DNA from: Helicobacter sp.
GTDB lineage: Bacteria; Campylobacterota; Campylobacteria; Campylobacterales; Helicobacteraceae
Direction of reading: 5' to 3'
Length of the DNA stretch: 12,456 nucleotides
Assembly: GCA_022766795.1 (NCBI GenBank)
Contig: JALEPE010000041.1
Span: 1-12,456 of the forward strand
Part shown: in pieces, positions 6,689 to 12,456 of the stretch
Numbering within the stretch: position 1 is the first letter of the stretch
How the letters are laid out: each line of letters opens with the position of its first letter
Made by a program: the position numbers and the translations under genes
Notes under the pieces: generated by a model
What the model saw: only the letters and a program-made list of their open reading frames with translations
What the model was told of the DNA's origin: nothing
The model's database searches: none

Positions 6689-7825
6689 TTATACCGCATT
6701 TTGAATGCTTTGCCACACTTTTAAGGCTTGGATATGTTCTTTAGTGTCGTGGCAGCGGATAATACTCGCACCATTTTTTAGGGATTCTAAATGAATGGCT
6801 AAAGTCCCGCTTAACCTCTCCTCTGTACTACAAGGCGTGATTTTATCAATGAGGCTTTTGCGGCTTGCTCCCACCAAAAGCGGATAACCAAAATGTAAAA
6901 AATGCCCCAAATGCTTAAGAAGCGTTAAGTTGTGTGCCAAAGTTTTGCCAAATCCGATTCCAACATCAAGAATGATTTTTTGAATCCCACATTCCTTTAA
7001 TGCCACAATGCGGCTTTCAAAAAAGCTATCCACCTCTAAAAAAAGATTCTCATAATGGGGATTGTTTTGCATTTCTTTTGGATTGCCCTGCATATGCATT
7101 ACCACACATTCACAATCATAGCCTCGCACGGCTTCAAGCATAGCAGTATTGCAGAATCCTGTAATATCATTAATAATTTGAAAGCCATTATCTAGGCATT
7201 CTCTCGCGATATTTGGTGTGTAGGTGTCAATGCTTAGTGTGATTTTCTCATAGATTTTTTCTTGTCTAATAAATTCTAAAACACTCTTTAAACGTGCCCG
7301 TTCCTCCTCCTCGCTCACCCACGCACTTCCCGGTCGTGTGCTTGCTGCGCCAATGTCTATAATCTCCACTCCCTCCTCAATCATCTCTAGGATTCTTGTG
7401 TTCGCCTCCTTGCCGCTTTTCCTAGAATCGCTATAAAAACTATCAGGAGTTGTGTTAATAATACCCATAATTTTGGGCGTTAATGTATGAAAATGCAAAT
7501 GCGATTCTAAAGTCTGCGCAACTTGTTTTAGTCCAAAGGGTTGCATTTTTAGCTTTTTTAGCAATGCCTTGCTTTGAGAGCGCGTTAGCATTAAGATTCC
7601 ATTGTAAAACTCTTTTGTATAAAGAATCGCGTCTCTTGGTAAGGCAAAATCTGCGCCCACCGCTAAGGCTTCTTGCTTTAAAATATTTGCCGCAGGGGCT
7701 TTTAAATCTTGGATTAAAAAGTGAAAGATTCTGTCTTTATTGCGCAGAATCGCATACCCTAAAGCATCGCAATTTAAACGCTTTAGTTCTAATTCTGAAT
7801 TTTCTAAGTATTGCACGAAAGCCAT
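6689..7825 (-). CDS. folP: Dihydropteroate synthase with N-terminal extension
   Basis: FolP condenses p-aminobenzoate with dihydropterin pyrophosphate to dihydropteroate in folate synthesis; it is the sulfonamide target. The catalytic core spans about residues 118-378: IMGIINTTPDSF at 119-130, STRPGS at 162-167, SIDT at 198-201, IND at 218-220, DVGIGFGKT at 287-295, SRKS at 321-324 and RCHD at 357-360. Every motif I would check is present. The protein has 378 residues against about 280 for the E. coli enzyme; the extra 117 or so are an N-terminal extension of unknown role, which I believe is general in Helicobacter and Campylobacter. Its ATG overlaps the holB stop (TAATG). Confidence 0.95.
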   Translation of the reverse strand: MAFVQYLENSELELKRLNCDALGYAILRNKDRIFHFLIQDLKAPAANILKQEALAVGADFALPRDAILYTKEFYNGILMLTRSQSKALLKKLKMQPFGLKQVAQTLESHLHFHTLTPKIMGIINTTPDSFYSDSRKSGKEANTRILEMIEEGVEIIDIGAASTRPGSAWVSEEEERARLKSVLEFIRQEKIYEKITLSIDTYTPNIARECLDNGFQIINDITGFCNTAMLEAVRGYDCECVVMHMQGNPKEMQNNPHYENLFLEVDSFFESRIVALKECGIQKIILDVGIGFGKTLAHNLTLLKHLGHFLHFGYPLLVGASRKSLIDKITPCSTEERLSGTLAIHLESLKNGASIIRCHDTKEHIQALKVWQSIQNAV

Positions 7826-8475
7826 TATTTACCCTGTATTTTATTTTGAATATATTGCTTTTTTTTGCGCAAAACAAGCAACAAAAGCACGAGAAAAATA
7901 TTGCGCGCATATTCGTGCTGCGCCTCCCATAGTATTGCCTTTTCAAAGAGTTCTGATTCGCTTTGCGTGAAGTTTAATCCATAGGCAATGCAATCTAAAT
8001 AGAGGCTTTGGATTTCTATTTTTAGGGCTTTGTTGTTAAAATCGTTTTCTCTTTCTTTTAAAAAGTGGTAAATGCTTTCTAGATTTAAACTTTCAATATC
8101 TAGCGCAAAAGGCGGAAGTTTATGGAATCTGGTGTGGTTTAAGATTAATAATCTTGAGCGAATCGTAGGCAGCAATAAAAATTTCATTTTTGCATAGATG
8201 ATAAACACAATACCGCGCGGAGGCTCCTCTAATACCTTAAGTAAGGCGTTTTGCGCATAGATATTAAATGCCAATGCCGCAATGAGAATCGTTTTTGTTC
8301 CCTCACTTGCAATATAGCTTTCATCAATAATGCTTCGTGCCGTGTCAATGTCTAGCTCGTTAGCGCAAAATAGACGTGTGTTTTGCGGATTCTGTGTAGC
8401 ATAATATTGACTAGCTGCTTCAATGGGATTTTCTACAAGCTCAATATGTCCCACGCGCATTGCGTCATTTTGCAT
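7825..8475 (-). CDS. holB: Short DNA polymerase III delta-prime subunit
   Basis: Delta-prime is the stator of the clamp loader that places the sliding clamp on DNA. In the 216-residue product, AQNALLKVLEEPP at 74-86, followed by VFII, matches the delta-prime/DnaX segment leading to sensor 1, and PTIRSR at 103-108 matches the SRC region that carries the trans-acting Arg. The protein is much shorter than the usual 300-330 residues: the N-terminal Walker A region and zinc module are absent, and the C-terminal collar domain is reduced. The frame is intact and the synteny fits the short delta-prime annotated in H. pylori (HP1231), so this looks like a lineage trait rather than damage. GAGGGAG lies four bases before the ATG; a second Met at codon 6 is less likely. 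The C terminus is unusually hydrophobic (IFLVLLLLVL) then basic. Confidence 0.85.
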   Translation of the reverse strand: MQNDAMRVGHIELVENPIEAASQYYATQNPQNTRLFCANELDIDTARSIIDESYIASEGTKTILIAALAFNIYAQNALLKVLEEPPRGIVFIIYAKMKFLLLPTIRSRLLILNHTRFHKLPPFALDIESLNLESIYHFLKERENDFNNKALKIEIQSLYLDCIAYGLNFTQSESELFEKAILWEAQHEYARNIFLVLLLLVLRKKKQYIQNKIQGK

Positions 8476-8486
8476 TGTTTCTCCCT

Positions 8487-9035
8487 CTACTCTAGCCTAA
8501 TGTTGCCAAACATCGCAGCTTCAAGGGTTAAATTAAAGATTCTATACATTTGCATCAATTTAATATCTGCTAAGGAATCCGTAGATTGTAAGGTGAAGCT
8601 ATTTTGTAATTGTGTATCAAAAATCCACAAAAAACAATCCTCGTGACTTAATGCAAGTTTTGATCGGGACGCGTCATTGCGTCCGACATACCAAAAGAAA
8701 TATTTTTGTGAAAACATTGTATTAAGATAATCATTAATTAATGAAATTTCTGTCTCATCTTTATGTAATACGCGATCAATTTGTGGAAACAATGTATCTA
8801 TACCAATTACAGGTACATAAGGACGATTGCTAGAGCGATTTATAGACTGCACAACATAGTGCATAAACCATTCTCTATCATTATCTGTGATTAAAATGAG
8901 GCTATCGCCATTAAAGATTCTTTGTAAGGCACGTTTTGCCAATGGAATCCACTCAAACTTACGCTCTTCTAGCCAAGTAGGGTGGCTAGCATCGTGGCGT
9001 AGGGTTTGCAAGGTCCAACTTGCTAATTCTTGCAT
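8487..9035 (-). CDS. hobA: DnaA-binding replication initiation factor HobA
   Basis: HobA binds domain I of DnaA and promotes DnaA oligomerisation at oriC; it is the Campylobacterota counterpart of E. coli DiaA, with a SIS-like fold. I recognise it from the N-terminal pattern WTLQTLRHDASHPTWLEERK, followed by FEW, from NDREWFMHYVVQSINRS, and from the C-terminal LMQMYRIFNLTLEAAMFG. It also has the expected length (182 residues; about 180 in H. pylori HP1230) and sits between lysC and holB as expected. No Shine-Dalgarno sequence is visible before the ATG, only a T-rich spacer ten bases after the lysC stop, so translation probably depends on reinitiation from lysC. That would tie HobA dosage to lysC translation. 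Confidence 0.9.
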   Translation of the reverse strand: MQELASWTLQTLRHDASHPTWLEERKFEWIPLAKRALQRIFNGDSLILITDNDREWFMHYVVQSINRSSNRPYVPVIGIDTLFPQIDRVLHKDETEISLINDYLNTMFSQKYFFWYVGRNDASRSKLALSHEDCFLWIFDTQLQNSFTLQSTDSLADIKLMQMYRIFNLTLEAAMFGNIRLE

Positions 9036-9045
9036 AAAATGATCA

Positions 9046-10251
9046 CTATTTTTCTAGTTCGTATGTGCTGTGTAAAGTGCGAATTGCTAGTTCAGCGTAT
9101 TTTAGGCGGATTATCATAGAAATTTTAATTTCACTTGTGCTAATCATCATAATGTTAATATTGTCCTCTGCAAGGGCTTGGAAAGCTTTTGCTGCAACAC
9201 CACTATGGGATTTCATACCTACACCTACAATAGAAACTTTTGCAATATCGCTATCGTAATCAATGCTTTCTACATTGCCTTCAAATGCCTTTAAAACGCG
9301 TTTTGTGTTCTCTAGCTCTACTTCTGGAATCGTGAAGTCTAAATCTGTCTTGCCATCGCGTCCGATTGTTTGCACAATCATATCTACATTAATGTTTGCC
9401 TCACTCAATGCGCCAAAAATTTCTGCTGCGATTCCGGGTCTATCCTCCACATTGCAAATACTTACTCTTGCTTGGTTTTTATCTAATGCGATTCCGCTTA
9501 CGATTGGGTGTTCCATAATTTCTTCTTCCTTTGTGATTAATGTTCCTTCGTTGTGATTGAAGCTATTTCTTGTAACTAAATTAACATTGAGTTTTTTTGC
9601 CATTTCAACCGAGCGATTGAGTAGCACTTTTGCGCCCATAGAAGCGAGTTCTAGCATTTCATCATAGCTAACTTTATCAATTTTTCTTGCCTTAGGTTCA
9701 ATGCGCGGGTCGGTTGTATAAACACCATCTACATCGGTGTAGATTTCACACAAATCAGCTTGCAATGCCCCTGCAAGTGCTACCGCAGATAAATCGCTTC
9801 CACCGCGTCCGAGTGTTGTCACATTTCCTTCTTGCGTAACACCTTGAAATCCTGCAACTACGACAATATAATCCTTTGCAAGTAAATCATTCAGGCGCGT
9901 TGCGTCAATGGATTCTATCCTTGCTTTTGTGTGTGAAGAATCCGTAATCATTCCAGCTCCTCTACCACTTAGAGAGATTGCCTTGTAACCTAGTTCTTCT
10001 AGCGCAATAGCAAGTAATGCGCTTGTAACGCGCTCTCCAGCACTTAGCACCATATCTACTTCACGCGTGTTGGGAAGCCTTGAGAAAAACTTTGTATAAC
10101 CTAGCAGTTTGTCTGTCTCCCCGCTCATCGCAGAAACAACGACTACAACGCTATTGCCCGCTTCTTTTGCTTCAATCACACGTTTTGCAACATTTTGGAT
10201 TCTTTCACAATCTCCAACACTTGTTCCGCCATATTTTTGAACAATCAACAT
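9046..10251 (-). CDS. lysC: Aspartate kinase (lysine/DAP/threonine pathway)
   Basis: Aspartokinase phosphorylates L-aspartate, the committed step towards lysine, meso-diaminopimelate, threonine and methionine. The 401-residue product has KYGGTSVG at 6-13, SAMSGETDKLL at 40-50, SAGERV at 70-75, GRGGSD at 148-153 and TDVDGVYTTDPR at 172-183. Two tandem ACT domains follow at about 261-330 and 338-400, with STSEIKIS at 371-378. The layout is the single-function aspartokinase with a C-terminal regulatory pair, so feedback inhibition by lysine, threonine or both is expected. Its ATG overlaps the rppH stop by one base (TAATG). DAP made downstream is the substrate of the MurE-type ligase at the right edge. 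Confidence 0.96.
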   Translation of the reverse strand: MLIVQKYGGTSVGDCERIQNVAKRVIEAKEAGNSVVVVVSAMSGETDKLLGYTKFFSRLPNTREVDMVLSAGERVTSALLAIALEELGYKAISLSGRGAGMITDSSHTKARIESIDATRLNDLLAKDYIVVVAGFQGVTQEGNVTTLGRGGSDLSAVALAGALQADLCEIYTDVDGVYTTDPRIEPKARKIDKVSYDEMLELASMGAKVLLNRSVEMAKKLNVNLVTRNSFNHNEGTLITKEEEIMEHPIVSGIALDKNQARVSICNVEDRPGIAAEIFGALSEANINVDMIVQTIGRDGKTDLDFTIPEVELENTKRVLKAFEGNVESIDYDSDIAKVSIVGVGMKSHSGVAAKAFQALAEDNINIMMISTSEIKISMIIRLKYAELAIRTLHSTYELEK

Positions 10252-10724
10252 TATAAATAACCTTTTCTTTTAAAATATTCCAAAACCTGTTTATACACAG
10301 GACGTTTAAAATAAGTGATATAATCAAACAAATCTTTCACTTCTACAAATTTATATGCATCAAACTCCGGCTCCTTCGTGTTAATATTGATTTTGCTTTG
10401 CTTTTGTAGGCGCACTAAAAAATACTTTTGAACTTGTCCGTCATAGGGATACATTTTTTTTACAATTTGGTGTGGAAAATCATAGCTAATCCACTTGGGA
10501 TATTCCGCGATAATATCCACTTGATTTGTTCCAATTTCTTCTTTTAATTCGCGAAACAACGCTTCTTTTGGGCTTTCGGATTTATCAATTCCGCCTTGTG
10601 GGAATTGCCACGCATTTCTAATATCTGTGCGACTCGCGATAAAAAGCTCACACACTAGCGGATATTTAGGAGAAAGAATAATAGCGGCGACATTGGGTCT
10701 ATAAGTTTTGGTTTCTTTTTGCAC
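10251..10724 (-). CDS. rppH: RNA pyrophosphohydrolase / Nudix hydrolase (RppH, NudA type)
   Basis: RppH removes pyrophosphate from the 5' end of mRNA, triggering decay; the H. pylori homologue was also described as a dinucleoside polyphosphate hydrolase (NudA, once called an invasion protein). The 157-residue product has a full Nudix box, G44-x5-E50-x7-R58-E59-L-x-E62-E63-x-G65, preceded by the RppH signature WQFPQGG at 39-45. The start is GTG, supported by AGGAG six bases upstream (10731-10735, minus strand); no in-frame ATG lies nearby. It is the first gene of the seven-gene minus-strand cluster, so its promoter in the AT-rich gap to the right probably drives everything down to ung. Confidence 0.94.
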   Translation of the reverse strand: MQKETKTYRPNVAAIILSPKYPLVCELFIASRTDIRNAWQFPQGGIDKSESPKEALFRELKEEIGTNQVDIIAEYPKWISYDFPHQIVKKMYPYDGQVQKYFLVRLQKQSKININTKEPEFDAYKFVEVKDLFDYITYFKRPVYKQVLEYFKRKGYL

Positions 10725-10730
10725 ACTCTA

Positions 10731-10735
10731 CTCCT
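10731..10735 (-). promoter_or_regulatory. Shine-Dalgarno site deciding the GTG start of rppH
   Basis: AGGAG on the minus strand, six bases (TAGAGT) before GTG. A second GTG two bases further upstream is in a different frame. This fixes the rppH start. Confidence 0.65.
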
Positions 10736-10752
10736 AAAATTGAAATTTTTTA

Positions 10753-10779
10753 AGAATAATAATTTAAAAGTTTTTAAAT
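10753..10779 (-). promoter_or_regulatory. Candidate promoter of the rppH-to-ung cluster with overlapping palindromic operator
   Basis: On the minus strand TATTAT (10761-10756) or TATTCT (10758-10753) would serve as a -10 and give a leader of about 20 bases before rppH. Immediately upstream lies an 18-base inverted repeat, ATTTAAAAGTTTTTAAAT (10762-10779), with eight perfectly paired bases on each side and one central mismatch. A repressor there would cover the -15 to -32 region. The obvious candidate is the TetR protein encoded just across the gap. The arms are pure A/T in an A/T-rich region, so chance is possible. Confidence 0.35.
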
Positions 10780-10827
10780 GTAGTTGATATTAAGTTCTTT
10801 TTTTATAAAATTATCGCAAATTTTTTA

Positions 10828-10871
10828 ATTTTGGCTAAAATCTATGATAATTTTTAAGCAATGATGATAAT
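10828..10871 (+). promoter_or_regulatory. Control region upstream of the TetR gene
   Basis: This part of the 219-base divergent gap holds ATTTTGGCTAAAAT (10828-10841), a near-palindrome with only one mismatched pair, and two copies of ATGATAAT (10844-10851 and 10864-10871) exactly 20 bases apart. The second half of either copy could be a -10 (GATAAT) for the TetR-gatC transcript. AAAATTATC (10807-10815) is also the inverted complement of GATAATTTT (10846-10854). The GATAAT repeats recall Fur boxes, but I cannot separate that from promoter sequence by eye. Confidence 0.3.
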
Positions 10872-10943
10872 CTTAAAAGAAAGCAAAAAGACAAAATTAA
10901 TCCTTTAAATAAAAATCTCAAAGAGGGAAACCAAAAGAAAGTA

Positions 10944-11576
10944 ATGCAAAAGATTCAGCAACGACAAGAGGAGATTTTAAAAATTGCGAGTGAGTTGTTT
11001 TTAAAATATGGTTATAAAAAGACAAGTTTGCAAATGATTATTGAGAGGACAGGAGGTTCGTTTGCAACAATTTATAAGTTTTTTAATAATAAAGAGGATT
11101 TGTTCCAAAAAGTTATAGAATCCAACCATAAAAATTTTATTGAGACACTAAAAGAAATTTTTGTTCAAAATGTGGATTCCCATTTGAATGTGGAAAAGTA
11201 TTTCTATAATATCGGCTTGTGTTTGATTGAGGAAATGTTAAAAAAAAATAATATTGCTCTTATGCGATTAACCATAATAGAAGCTCATAAAAGTCCGAAT
11301 CTCATAAAAGCTTTTCATCAATCCGCAGCCGATGTTAATTATTTTTTTTCTAAGGGAATTGAATATTATAATGACAAATACCATTTAGATATCAAAAAGA
11401 ATGAGATTGAAGAATATGCTAGATTGTTGGTTCGGTTGATTGTTGAGCCTTATTTTCTCTATCCCTTGCTAGACCCCGACTATAAACCACCCAAAAAACA
11501 AGAAATTAAATCTAGCCTAAAGAGTGCCATTGAGATTTTTATGCTGTATCTTAAAAACAACAAGGAGACGAAATGA
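10944..11576 (+). CDS. TetR/AcrR-family transcriptional regulator
   Basis: A 210-residue one-component regulator, probably a repressor. The N-terminal DNA-binding domain is typical: ILKIASELFLKYGYKKTS at 11-28, then a helix-turn-helix through about residue 50 ending in the family pattern ATIYKFFNNKEDLF (41-54). The helical C-terminal region (about 70-200) would bind a ligand and dimerise, but its sequence does not reveal the ligand. No efflux pump, the usual partner, is adjacent. The ATG has only a weak AAGAAAG ahead of it; a better AGAGGG is 16 bases away, too far. The gene overlaps gatC by four bases (ATGA). Hand counts of three 60-base lines give 23-35% G+C, against 38% in a hypF line and 47% in a lysC line, so it may have arrived by transfer. 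Confidence 0.9.
   Translation: MQKIQQRQEEILKIASELFLKYGYKKTSLQMIIERTGGSFATIYKFFNNKEDLFQKVIESNHKNFIETLKEIFVQNVDSHLNVEKYFYNIGLCLIEEMLKKNNIALMRLTIIEAHKSPNLIKAFHQSAADVNYFFSKGIEYYNDKYHLDIKKNEIEEYARLLVRLIVEPYFLYPLLDPDYKPPKKQEIKSSLKSAIEIFMLYLKNNKETK
11562..11567 (+). promoter_or_regulatory. Shine-Dalgarno site of gatC
   Basis: AAGGAG with five bases (ACGAA) before the gatC ATG, located inside the last codons of the TetR gene. gatC therefore has its own strong ribosome site despite the ATGA overlap, and is likely translated at a higher rate than the regulator. Confidence 0.7.
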
Positions 11577-11863
11577 CAATAGATGTTGCTTTATTAAATC
11601 GCCTAACAAAACTAGGTGGAATCACATTAGAAGAAGAGAAGTTGGAGGAGACAAAGAGCCATTTAAGCGAGATTGTGGATTTTGTAGAAAATATTAATAA
11701 ACTAGACTTAGATGGGATTCCTGCTTCTTTTAATCCGTTAGATTCTAAATTACCTATGCGCGAAGATATTGTAGAATCCAAACCGCAAATCGCAAAAGAT
11801 ATTCTTAAAAACGCTCCAAGCGCAGAGGATAATTTCTTTATCGTGCCAAAGATTATTGAATAA
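11573..11863 (+). CDS. gatC: Asp-tRNA(Asn)/Glu-tRNA(Gln) amidotransferase subunit C
   Basis: GatC is the small subunit that holds GatA and GatB together in the GatCAB enzyme, which turns Glu-tRNA(Gln) into Gln-tRNA(Gln) and, in species lacking AsnRS, Asp-tRNA(Asn) into Asn-tRNA(Asn). It is essential where GlnRS is absent. The 96-residue product fits the family: LNRLTKLGGITLEEEKLEE near the N terminus, then HLSEIVDFVENINKLDLDGI, LPMREDIV and the C-terminal NAPSAEDNFFIVPKIIE. gatA and gatB are not in this window; separation is usual in Campylobacterota. Coupling to a TetR gene upstream is unusual for a housekeeping subunit. There is no second gene after it on this strand. Confidence 0.95.
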   Translation: MTIDVALLNRLTKLGGITLEEEKLEETKSHLSEIVDFVENINKLDLDGIPASFNPLDSKLPMREDIVESKPQIAKDILKNAPSAEDNFFIVPKIIE

Positions 11864-11887
11864 AATCTGTAAGTCCTGCTTAAACTC

Positions 11888-11912
11888 TTGCTAAGTATGG
11901 AATCTTTAGCAA
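11888..11912. terminator. Candidate bidirectional hairpin between gatC and murE
   Basis: TTGCTAA (11888-11894) and TTAGCAA (11906-11912) form a seven-base perfect stem with an 11-base loop in the 56-base gap between two converging genes. There is no good T-run on the plus strand after the stem; on the minus strand a short GAGTTT follows. Placement fits a shared terminator, sequence quality is modest. Confidence 0.4.
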
Positions 11913-11919
11913 AAGGGTA

Positions 11920-12456
11920 TTATTGTGTTTCAACCAAAGCCTTTTGCACCTCTTCGCAGTCGTCAAAATGCAGAGTTTCTTTACCGATAATTTGGTAAGT
12001 TTCATCACCCTTGCCTAGAATTAATAATATTTCATCACTTTTAAGATTCTTAACCGCCATTGCAATCGCCTTAGCGCGGTTTTCTTCTAAGTGGATTTCG
12101 CGATGATTTCTTAATTCTTGCGGGATTCCACCTAGAATCTCTTGCATAATGGCATTTGGAATCTCACTGCGTGGATTGTCGCTTGTAATATAGAGTTTTT
12201 GTGCATATTTAGCGGCACATAGCCCCATTTTAGGGCGTTTGCTCCTATCTCTATCGCCTCCTGCGCCAAAGACAACAACGATTTTTTTATGTAAAAAGGA
12301 TTGAAAGATTTTCTCCATTCCGTCTTCTGTATGTGCAAAATCTACAATGATGAGAGGGTTTTGATGCACAACTTGCATTCTGCCTAACACACCACCAAAA
12401 TTTTCTAATTTTTCACAAATTTCTCGCAAAGGAAAATCCTCTAGTAGTTTGACTGC
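11920..12456 (-). CDS. murE: UDP-MurNAc-tripeptide ligase MurE, C-terminal part (5' end outside window)
   Basis: MurE adds meso-diaminopimelate to UDP-MurNAc-L-Ala-D-Glu in cytoplasmic peptidoglycan synthesis. The open frame runs unbroken to the window edge: the TTG at 12427-12429 is an internal Leu, since upstream codons (AVKLLEDFP, then LREIC) continue the Mur-ligase sequence without a stop. Visible motifs are the GVLGRMQVV junction that opens the C-terminal domain, VDFAHTEDGMEKIF, FGAGGDRDRSKRPKMG, DNPRSE (the DNPR box that reads out DAP rather than lysine), GKGDETYQIIG and HFDDCEEV. About 178 codons are present, a bit over a third of the gene; the ATP site and carbamylated Lys lie beyond the edge. 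A DAP-type MurE agrees with the aspartokinase in this window. Confidence 0.95.
   Translation of the reverse strand, partial: AVKLLEDFPLREICEKLENFGGVLGRMQVVHQNPLIIVDFAHTEDGMEKIFQSFLHKKIVVVFGAGGDRDRSKRPKMGLCAAKYAQKLYITSDNPRSEIPNAIMQEILGGIPQELRNHREIHLEENRAKAIAMAVKNLKSDEILLILGKGDETYQIIGKETLHFDDCEEVQKALVETQ

Noticed and set aside
7483..7932. 149-codon open frame on the plus strand opposite folP and holB
   Set aside because: It is fully antisense to two well-supported genes, has a composition dictated by them, and no convincing ribosome site or recognisable domain.
7825..8475. holB as a frameshifted or decayed gene because of its short length
   Set aside because: The frame is intact, has a good ribosome site, tight coupling to folP and the expected synteny, so a naturally short form is more likely.
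9065..9556. Two plus-strand frames opposite lysC, rich in Ser and Ile
   Set aside because: They mirror the conserved ACT-domain coding sequence of lysC and show no protein-like features of their own.
10861..10908. 15-codon leader peptide (ATGATGATA...) upstream of the TetR gene
   Set aside because: No ribosome site precedes it, it has no run of regulatory codons, and no attenuator hairpins follow; AT-rich gaps produce such frames by chance.
12132..12338. 68-codon minus-strand frame overlapping murE in another frame
   Set aside because: The murE frame carries all the Mur-ligase motifs across the same bases; this is an out-of-frame shadow.
12427..12429. TTG as the start of the right-edge gene
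   Set aside because: The same frame continues upstream to the window edge without a stop and reads as Mur-ligase sequence, so this TTG is an internal Leu codon.

Overview
The window looks like a chromosomal segment from a Campylobacterota bacterium, most likely a Helicobacter and probably an enterohepatic type rather than H. pylori itself. Three things point there: moderately AT-rich DNA, short intergenic gaps, and the gene order rppH/nudA - lysC - hobA - holB - folP, which I remember from H. pylori (HP1228-HP1232) with a similar order in Campylobacter. HobA is a replication-initiation factor confined to this lineage. The species call is an inference, not a database result. I see no IS elements, phage genes, tRNAs, rRNAs or CRISPR arrays.

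Layout, left to right. (1) 22-2521, minus strand: thiE, then a LOG-family phosphoribohydrolase, then rarA. thiE and the LOG gene share a TAATG junction. A 77-base gap before rarA holds a likely 29-codon membrane-peptide gene on the plus strand. (2) 2583-4970, plus strand: hypF, divergent from thiE across a 61-base AT-rich promoter region and overlapping ung tail to tail by 4 bases. (3) 4967-10724, minus strand: a compact seven-gene cluster read as rppH, lysC, hobA, holB, folP, an unrecognised 326-residue gene, and ung. No gap exceeds 15 bases and two junctions are TAATG, so it is very probably one transcript. (4) 10725-10943: a very AT-rich divergent control region with several palindromes. 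(5) 10944-11863, plus strand: a TetR/AcrR-family regulator with an ATGA overlap onto gatC. (6) 11920 to the right edge, minus strand: the C-terminal part of murE, whose true start lies outside the window.

How the genes work together. The seven-gene cluster mixes RNA 5'-end turnover (RppH), aspartate-family amino acid synthesis (LysC, feeding both lysine and the DAP used by MurE), replication initiation (HobA), the replisome clamp loader (HolB), folate synthesis (FolP) and uracil repair (Ung). RarA in the neighbouring cluster adds replication-fork maintenance. HypF matures [NiFe] hydrogenase, in keeping with the hydrogen-using respiration of this group.

The genes are mostly ordinary housekeeping. 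The points most worth a second look are the small membrane ORF at 1205-1294, the TetR regulator fused translationally to gatC, the 18-bp palindrome at 10762-10779 over the likely promoter of the seven-gene cluster, the unrecognised 326-residue protein, and strong enrichment of GAATC/GATTC pentamers. I found no clear previously undescribed multi-gene system.
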